This document shows, in pieces, positions 58,531 to 64,000 of a stretch of 64,000 bases of DNA (its first letter is position 1; each line of letters begins with the position of its first letter). The position numbers and the translations under genes were made by a program. The notes beneath the pieces were generated by a model that saw nothing but the letters and a program-made list of their open reading frames with translations, did not search any database and had not been told where the DNA came from. The stretch is from Pseudomonadota bacterium (GTDB taxonomy: Bacteria; Pseudomonadota; Gammaproteobacteria; Burkholderiales; Burkholderiaceae_F), in NCBI GenBank assembly GCA_021825945.1, contig JAKAFN010000006.1, forward strand, positions 95,121 through 159,120, read 5' to 3'.

Positions 58531-61500
58531 TCATGGCGGGGCCTGGGCCTTGATCTGCTCGGCCAGTTCCTGGAGCAGCAGGGCACTATTGTGCTTGACG
58601 TCGATTCCGGCATGAAACGCAGCGTGCGCGCGCGCCAGTGCGCTGTCGCCGAGCCCGTGGCGTTGGAAGAACGCGGTCAGCGGACACGTGGCGCCGCTGC
58701 CCGTATGCATGACGTGCCGGTGTACCGCGAGCCAGTGGTAGGTCAGTGCGCCCAGCGCGGTGTGCGGACCGCGTTCGCCGGCGGCGGCAACGCGTTCCGC
58801 CCACGCCGGGATGTCCCGCGCCGGCATCGGCTTCGCCAAGCCGTATCCCTGCCCCAGCGGCACCTCCAGAATGCGGGCCATGTCGATCAGGTCTGCGGTT
58901 TCCAGTCCTTCGATCACCACTTCCAGATCCAGGTCGTGGCCGATCTGCAGCAGCGAAGCCAGCATGGGCAGCCCGCGCAACGGATTGGTTCGTGTGCCCA
59001 ATACCAGCGCCTGGTCGATCTTGAGTACTTGAATCGGTAGGCGTCGCAGCAGATCCAGGCTGCTGTAGGCCGAACCCAGGTCGTCGATCGCAAGTTTGAT
59101 GCCCAAGGCATGCAAGCGTCCGAGGGTGGCCCACCGTCCCGCATCGCCCAGTGATTCCGTTTCCAGCAGCTCCAGCGTCAGCCTCGTCGGTTCGATCGCA
59201 GCGTCGTCCATCAGGGCCTGGACGCGCTGCGGCAGGGAATCGTCATCGAGCAGTGAGGGCGGAAGGTTGACCGCCATCTCGAGCGTCAGGCCCCGGCGCT
59301 GCCAATCCGCGAGCGCCTGCAGACTCAGGGTCAGGCCTTGCTCGAACAGTCGCCGGAGCTCGGGTCCACCCAGCAGCGGCAAAAATCCGCCGGGACTGAT
59401 GACCTCGCCCGACGGAAGGACCAGCCGTGCAAGCGCTTCGACCTTGCGCAGGCGGTTGGCGGTGAGCTCCACGACCGGCTGCATCCACATCTGCAGTCCT
59501 CCGCCGAACAATGCGGCGCGGCGCGCTTGCGCTTGCCCGAGCGGCAACACCAATTCGGGAATCTTGTCATGGCGACCGGCCAGCGCCTGCCAGCGCGATT
59601 GCAGGCCGTGCAGAAAGTCTTGCGCCCAAGACGCGGAAAACTGGTTGGGGTAGGCGCCGAACAGGGCCAGCACGGCAACCGGACGCCCTGCGGCGTCGAG
59701 CACCGGCACGCCGGCGAGGCTGCGTACGCCCATGGTCTCGTATCGCGTGTGCCAGGGCCGCAGCCCGGGATCCTGCAGGACGGCGCCGGTGTGCTGAATC
59801 GCCGCGCTGCGCCAGGTGCGGGCAATGATCCCTTGACCCTGCGGGGACTGTGCATCCGTGACGGGAAGGCTCGACTGGTCGGCGCGCAGCGCATTCACCA
59901 CTTCCAGCGCCTGAGGCGTGCCGTCGCCATAGGTGAGCTCCAGCACGCCGTGCGCATCGGGTTGTGCGATCAGCACGAGCACCATGCCGGGTACCCGAGC
60001 CAGCAAGGCCAGTTCCTCGCGCACCGTCTGGGCCCAGGGCTGGTGCGTTGCCGGGGCGAGGGAGCGCGAAAGCGGCGCCAACATCGCCTTGATGGTCATC
60101 CCGTGCGCCCGTAACTCACTCTGCAGGTCACGCACCGACCGTTCCTGCAGGGCGTGCAGCATACGGCTGCGTTGCCGGGGATCCGAGATGGTGCCGACCC
60201 ACTTCCGGCGCAACTCGTCCTGGTAGCGGATGAACATCGACACCATCATGTCCACCGGGACGCCGCACAAGGCATGCACACGGCCGACATGGGCGCCGGC
60301 CTGATCGATGTCTCGGCTCGTGGTTTGTGGATCGAGCAGCCGCAGCAGGTGCTGCACCTGATTCTCTCGCAAGGATGCCGTCTCGGTCACGGTCAGCGCA
60401 TCGAGAATCGCGCGCATGTCGGGATGTTCGGCCGTCTCGGCATGCCACTGCACGACGAAGCGCTCGCTGACGGAGTCCCACTGCGCCCGGGTGCGGCGCA
60501 GGATCTCTGCGGCATCCGTACCATAAGCGTCCCAGGACTCGGAGCCTCCGGCATCGAAATGCGGTATCGCCGCATCGATGGTCCACCATGACGTGCGGTC
60601 GACCTTGCTCATCTTGACGGTGTACATCGCGGCGTCAGCCTTGCGCAGCAAGGCATCGAGATCGTCGCCGTCGGTCGGGTACAGGGACAATCCCGAACTC
60701 ATGCCGATCGAAACCTGTCGGCCCTGGCCCAGATCAAAGGGGGTTTCCACCGCGACATGCAAACGAGTGAGGGCGGTGCGCAACTGATGCAGGGCCTGGT
60801 TGGGATCGAGGTCTTCGAGCACGAGGACGAATTCATCTCCGCCCAGCCGCGCCAGGAGATCGGAGGGGCGCAGCAGCGATTGCAGCCGACCGGTCAGTTG
60901 CCGCAGCAGTTCGTCGCCGGCGGCGTGACCATACGCATCATTGACGGGCTTGAAGTCGTCCAGGTCGATCAGACCCAAGGCGAGCATCGTGCCGCTGCGT
61001 TTGGCGCGGCCGATGTCTTTGGCGACGTGCTGCTCGAGCGCGAAGCGGTTCGGCAGGCCGGTGAGGGCGTCGTGGCGGGCGCGGTAGGCTTCGCCGCGCT
61101 GCTGTTCGATCAGCAGTGCACGCAGATCGAGCTCATCCAGACCGTGGCCGAGCAGATCGGCTACGCGTTGGCACAGTTCGATGGTTTGCGTGTCGAAGAC
61201 GTTGCGTTCCGGGGAAACGAACGCCATCGTCGCCCAGATCGCGCCGTTACGGCGTACGGGGGCGGCGAGCGCGGCGTGCCATCGATGCTCGGTGAGGAAG
61301 TCGCGCCAAGGAACGAGATGGGGGTCCGCGAGATGATCGTTGTTGAACACGATGCGCTCCCTCATCCAGGCGCGCACGACCAACGGCGCGTGTTGCGTTC
61401 CGCTCAGGCGGATGTCCATGCGCCCGATGGCCTGTGCGCCAATCCCGGCTTGCGCCAGGCAGACCATGCGCCCCGCCGTGTCGGGGCGCGCGATCCACAC

Positions 61501-62721
61501 GGCGTGGAAGGGTGTTTCGCGGGTCAGCGCACGGCATGTCTTGCGCAGCATGTCTTGCTCATCATCGAGCAGAAGCAGCACTTCGCCTTCGTACATCAAG
61601 GCTCGGTAGAGACCTTGCAGGCGGACGACCTGCTGGCGTCTTTGCAAGTCCTCGAGCCCCTGTTCGAGGGTTCGTGCCAGTTCGCGCGCTACCGTGTGCG
61701 TCGCATCTTCCCGGGCCTGGGCATCGGAGCAGGGGAGTACGAGCACGGCATCCATCGCCCCGCGTTTGCGCAATGGGATGGCGGCAATGGCGTCGAGTTC
61801 CCGGGCGGCGCCGTCGGCAGGCCGTTCGGTGTCTTCGGCGGTCGATGGGTGCCGTTGCACGAACACGGGCCGTTCCTCGCGCCAGGCACGCGCGGCAGCT
61901 GCGTTACCGCCGGCCGTGTCCGGGTCCTGTGTGAGCGCAGCGGTGCCGGGATCACCGGTGTCGCCGGACGCCGCAAACGTCTCGAAACGGGCATCGGCGT
62001 CATAGGCGCCGATCCTCATCCATGGAAACAAATGCCGATCGACGACCAGGCGGCAGGCTTGTCCATAGAACGCGCGGTCGTCTGCCGCCTCGGCGGACTG
62101 TTCCAGGATTTCGACGCGCAAGGCGTTGAACAAGCTCAGGTGCCGAAGGTCGGCGCGTTGCGCGATGGCGTCGAGTCCGCGCGAAACGTCGCGTGCCAGT
62201 TCCGTCAGCAGCATCTGCATTTCCGGGGCGAAGGCCACATCGTCGGCGCGGCAGAGGGCCAGCACGGCGAAGCGTTCTCCCCGGCGATCCACCGGCAGCA
62301 CTGCGGTGGCCTTCAATCCCAGCGCCTGCGCGCGCAGGCGCCATGGGGCGAGGATGGGGGTGGAGAAATCGTTGTTGAACAGCGCCTCGCCGTCGCGCCA
62401 GACTCGGCCGGTTGGTCCCTGTCCTTCAGGCCGATTGGGGTCGATCGTGAGGAGCAATCCATCGATGTACGTGGTGCAACCGCCGGCGGCGAGAAACCGG
62501 AAGATGCCGCGGGTGTCGGGCCGCGCGATATAGACCAAGGCGAGCTTGCCGCGCGCAATCGCGAGGTCGCAGACGGTTTGTAAAAACCGTCCTTCGTCTT
62601 CTTCGCTGACCGCCGCATGATTGACTTGGGCGAGCAGGTCCTGCAGTTCGGCCATGCGCCTCATCAACAGCAGCAGCCGCTCTGGTGTCGTCGCGCGAAG
62701 GGGAGGGCCGTCTGTCGACAT
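58531..62721 (-). CDS. Multi-GAF, GGDEF, globin-like, EAL cyclic-di-GMP protein
   Basis: This very large cytosolic protein has 1396 residues. Three GAF domains (about 25-190, 200-365, 375-545) precede GGDEF (about 550-710, RLGGDEF near 624 intact, DALTGLPNR at its start). A helical domain at about 745-880 resembles the protoglobin sensor, with a likely proximal His in HVGRVHALCGVP near 815. A fourth GAF lies at about 895-1060. The EAL domain (about 1075-1330) has VEALARL near 1093, an AIDDLGSAYSSL loop with both Asp but DDLG instead of DDFG, and VIEGLET. The last 65 residues are helical. It may respond to oxygen or another gas through the globin part. No other promoter partner is visible. Confidence 0.85.
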   Translation of the reverse strand: MSTDGPPLRATTPERLLLLMRRMAELQDLLAQVNHAAVSEEDEGRFLQTVCDLAIARGKLALVYIARPDTRGIFRFLAAGGCTTYIDGLLLTIDPNRPEGQGPTGRVWRDGEALFNNDFSTPILAPWRLRAQALGLKATAVLPVDRRGERFAVLALCRADDVAFAPEMQMLLTELARDVSRGLDAIAQRADLRHLSLFNALRVEILEQSAEAADDRAFYGQACRLVVDRHLFPWMRIGAYDADARFETFAASGDTGDPGTAALTQDPDTAGGNAAAARAWREERPVFVQRHPSTAEDTERPADGAARELDAIAAIPLRKRGAMDAVLVLPCSDAQAREDATHTVARELARTLEQGLEDLQRRQQVVRLQGLYRALMYEGEVLLLLDDEQDMLRKTCRALTRETPFHAVWIARPDTAGRMVCLAQAGIGAQAIGRMDIRLSGTQHAPLVVRAWMRERIVFNNDHLADPHLVPWRDFLTEHRWHAALAAPVRRNGAIWATMAFVSPERNVFDTQTIELCQRVADLLGHGLDELDLRALLIEQQRGEAYRARHDALTGLPNRFALEQHVAKDIGRAKRSGTMLALGLIDLDDFKPVNDAYGHAAGDELLRQLTGRLQSLLRPSDLLARLGGDEFVLVLEDLDPNQALHQLRTALTRLHVAVETPFDLGQGRQVSIGMSSGLSLYPTDGDDLDALLRKADAAMYTVKMSKVDRTSWWTIDAAIPHFDAGGSESWDAYGTDAAEILRRTRAQWDSVSERFVVQWHAETAEHPDMRAILDALTVTETASLRENQVQHLLRLLDPQTTSRDIDQAGAHVGRVHALCGVPVDMMVSMFIRYQDELRRKWVGTISDPRQRSRMLHALQERSVRDLQSELRAHGMTIKAMLAPLSRSLAPATHQPWAQTVREELALLARVPGMVLVLIAQPDAHGVLELTYGDGTPQALEVVNALRADQSSLPVTDAQSPQGQGIIARTWRSAAIQHTGAVLQDPGLRPWHTRYETMGVRSLAGVPVLDAAGRPVAVLALFGAYPNQFSASWAQDFLHGLQSRWQALAGRHDKIPELVLPLGQAQARRAALFGGGLQMWMQPVVELTANRLRKVEALARLVLPSGEVISPGGFLPLLGGPELRRLFEQGLTLSLQALADWQRRGLTLEMAVNLPPSLLDDDSLPQRVQALMDDAAIEPTRLTLELLETESLGDAGRWATLGRLHALGIKLAIDDLGSAYSSLDLLRRLPIQVLKIDQALVLGTRTNPLRGLPMLASLLQIGHDLDLEVVIEGLETADLIDMARILEVPLGQGYGLAKPMPARDIPAWAERVAAAGERGPHTALGALTYHWLAVHRHVMHTGSGATCPLTAFFQRHGLGDSALARAHAAFHAGIDVKHNSALLLQELAEQIKAQAPP

Positions 62722-62776
62722 GGGCGCCGGTCATTATGCAGGAGCAGTCAACCCGGAGGCAACTGATGAAAGTGTT

Positions 62777-62831
62777 TTCCAATGAGGTGTGAGCCGGGAC
62801 TCTGGGCCGTAATTCCAACGAGATTTGAGCC
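62777..62831. repeat. Pair of 19-bp direct repeats at the left end of an integrase-type element
   Basis: TTCCAATGAGGTGTGAGCC (62777-62795) and TTCCAACGAGATTTGAGCC (62813-62831) are imperfect direct repeats 36 bp apart. Repeated TTCCAA...GTGAGCC blocks are seen at ends of some integrase-type insertion sequences, and the transposase remnant follows at once. Confidence 0.5.
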
Positions 62832-62898
62832 TGGAGGAGTACGGAGGGGGGCGGACGGCGGCCTTGCGGGGCGCGTTGATCATCGAAGGCATGGTGAC

Positions 62899-63000
62899 AT
62901 GAACGAAACGCAGGTTTGCATCCTGGGGCAGGTGCGGCAGGTACTCGACGGTACGGAGGCATTGCGATTCCAGCGTTCCGAGGGCGACGCCGGTCGCTAC
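62899..63000 (+). pseudogene. N-terminal stub of an integrase-core transposase
   Basis: About 33 residues remain from the ATG (MNETQVCILGQVRQVLDG, then TEALRFQRSEGDAGRY). This resembles the start of IS481-like or unclassified integrase-core transposases (QVRxFLxGT...RY pattern). The frame is then replaced by the IS5-like end at 63001. Family assignment rests on a short motif only. Confidence 0.5.
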
Positions 63001-63133
63001 CAGGCCGCTGAAAATCGCCGCTCTGAGCGAGAACTTTGCATCGTGAACACGCTTCGGATCACCGATTCCGCCCGTCCGGTCCGTGCTTTGGGACCCGGGA
63101 ACCGGCGCGGTCGCGTCCAGACTGCTCGATTTC
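63001..63133 (-). repeat. 133-bp IS end, copy B of an inverted pair
   Basis: This is the reverse-complement counterpart of 55390-55522. It begins near CTACCAGGCCGCTGAAAATCG, the equivalent of the IS terminus, and stops at CTCGATTTC. Only the outermost part of the element remains; its transposase would have lain to the right on the minus strand. Confidence 0.75.
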
Positions 63134-63164
63134 GGGGGTTGTCTGAAGACCTTCATCCAGAACT

Positions 63165-63895
63165 TGAGAAGTGGCCCCGGTTGTTTGAACAGGTTTTCCC
63201 GATTTATAAGTGGATTCCGGGCGGATTGGGACGGTGCGGAGTTGTCCACGGCGGCGGGCGTCGCTTGCGACGAACGACCGACGCGGTGGGCAACTCGGGG
63301 CGCACCGGGTCATTCTATGCGGCCTCCTGAAGCTTTGGCAATGCGTCGCAGTAGGCCTGCGACGGCGTGAGGTTCCGGCGGAGGCGCGAATGCGGCCTGT
63401 GCGTGTTGTACCAGTCGATGTACTTGCCGATATCGGCCCGCGCGGCGCTGACGCCGTCGTAGGCCTTTAGGTACACGCACTCGTACTTGACGCTGCGCCA
63501 GCACCTTGCGGCTCGCCACATCGACCACTGCGGTCAGGTACACAAAGCCTCGCGCGATCGGGATATAGGTCGTGTCCAAAGCCCATACCTGGTTGGCGCG
63601 CAGGATCTTCAGATTGCGCAGCAAGTAGGGGTAGACCTTGTGTCCCGGGTGACGTTTTCTGGTGCCCGGCTGCGGCGCCAGCGCCTCGATTCCCATGCGC
63701 AGCATGAGCGTGCGGACGTGACGCCGTCCGACCTCGATGCCATCGCGCCGGAGGTGCCGGCTCAGCATCCGCGAACCCATGAATGGATGCTCCAGGTGCA
63801 GTTCGTCGATGCGTCGCATGAGCGCCAGTTCCGCTTCGCTCACCGGCTTGGGCACGTAGTACACCGTCCCCCGGGGCGGTGCCCCAAGCGTAGTT
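63165..63895 (-). mobile_element. IS3-family remnant
   Basis: The end TGAGAAGTGGCCCCGG at 63165 resembles IS3-family terminal repeats, and an OrfB-like transposase lies inside on the minus strand. The upstream half (OrfA and the OrfB N-terminus) is missing, replaced at about 63890 by unrelated sequence. 63134-63314 is the non-coding end region of this element. Confidence 0.6.
63315..63889 (-). pseudogene. IS3-type OrfB transposase with internal deletion
   Basis: Reading from the right, TTLGAPPRGTVYYVPKPVSE and ELALMRRIDELHLEHPFMGS match the helical part, and VWALDTTYIPIARGFVYLTA gives the first catalytic Asp. After SRKVLAQR the frame jumps to WRSVKYECVYLKAYD and IDWYNTHRPHSRL, which normally lie about 50 residues further on. 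The segment with the second Asp is gone and the frame is shifted, so the protein cannot work. The junction is at about 63495-63502. Confidence 0.75.
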
Positions 63896-63977
63896 GAAGG
63901 TTGAAGGCGGCGGTTTCCAGGTGAATCCGGGAGAATCGGGTTTGCCAACCTGTGAAACTCGAGGAAAGGAAACCGCC

Positions 63978-64000
63978 ATGGGCAATCGTAGGGGAAATAC
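63978..64000 (+). CDS. Start of a gene cut by the window edge
   Basis: An ATG with a strong GGAAAGGAAA ribosome-binding site opens a frame reading MGNRRGNT before the window ends. Perfect 10-bp inverted repeats (GGCGGTTTCC at 63909 and GGAAACCGCC at 63968) enclose the 50 bp upstream. Given the surrounding IS debris this may be another transposase, but the family cannot be told. Confidence 0.35.

Noticed and set aside
60757..62583. Open frame of 608 codons on the plus strand inside the large c-di-GMP gene
   Set aside because: It is antisense to GAF and GGDEF domains with intact motifs and has no similarity of its own.
62734..63249. Minus-strand frame of 171 codons over the IS debris
   Set aside because: It crosses three element boundaries (integrase stub, IS5-like end, IS3-like end), so it cannot be an ancestral gene.

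Overview
The window is visibly GC-rich and reads as the chromosome of a betaproteobacterium, most likely Burkholderiales-like. The main support is the conserved block at about 6.2-27.0 kb: surE-pcm-nlpD, rlmD, ndk-rlmN-pilW-rodZ-ispG-hisS-yfgM-bamB-der-hfq-hflX-hflK-hflC-hisZ-purA-phosphoribosyltransferase. The hflK-hflC-hisZ-purA tail is characteristic of that class. Genes are packed tightly with many stop/start overlaps (GTGA, ATGA, TTGA) and several GTG or TTG starts. I saw no rRNA, tRNA, CRISPR array or replication origin.

Layout. 1-6.2 kb: the 3' part of a large DUF748/AsmA-like envelope gene with 44-residue repeats, a palindromic dispersed repeat, an AI-2E/PerM-type permease, a TAXI-type binding protein, an SDR oxidoreductase and cutA. 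6.2-27 kb: the housekeeping block, covering protein repair, cell separation, rRNA methylation, pilus assembly, isoprenoid synthesis, outer-membrane assembly, ribosome GTPases, Hfq, the HflKC complex, histidine and purine synthesis. rpoS, normally next to nlpD, is absent there. 27-31.2 kb: a DHA2 drug exporter, a six-unit DUF5666 lipoprotein and a glutathione peroxidase.

31.2-40 kb is the most unusual region. A BlaI/MecI-type repressor and an M56 (BlaR1-like) membrane protease head an operon that continues into an RND adaptor and an RND pump. Its promoter is an apparently leaderless sigma-70 promoter carrying a palindromic operator between -35 and -10. Next comes a CtpE-like P-type ATPase fused to a PAP2 phosphatase domain in one polypeptide. 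40-50 kb: an FN3 lipoprotein with a structured leader, a GAF-PAS-GGDEF-EAL protein, msrA-selO, a PAS-containing chemoreceptor with an upstream FNR-type box, a LuxR-type response regulator, and an alpha/beta-hydrolase-like lipoprotein that lacks the usual nucleophile.

50-64 kb is accessory DNA. A LysR regulator overlaps a tyrosine recombinase gene and faces a Wza-type polysaccharide export gene. The export operon is broken just downstream: the next gene has an amber codon in its signal peptide and runs into an IS5-type transposase fragment. The last 133 bp of that IS recur in inverted orientation at 63.0 kb. The two copies bracket about 7.5 kb holding a small membrane protein, a NYN-LOTUS protein, a metallophosphoesterase and a 1396-residue multi-GAF/GGDEF/globin-like/EAL protein. 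The right edge is a nest of insertion-sequence debris: an integrase-type transposase N-terminus, the IS5-type end, an internally deleted IS3-type transposase, and the start of another gene.
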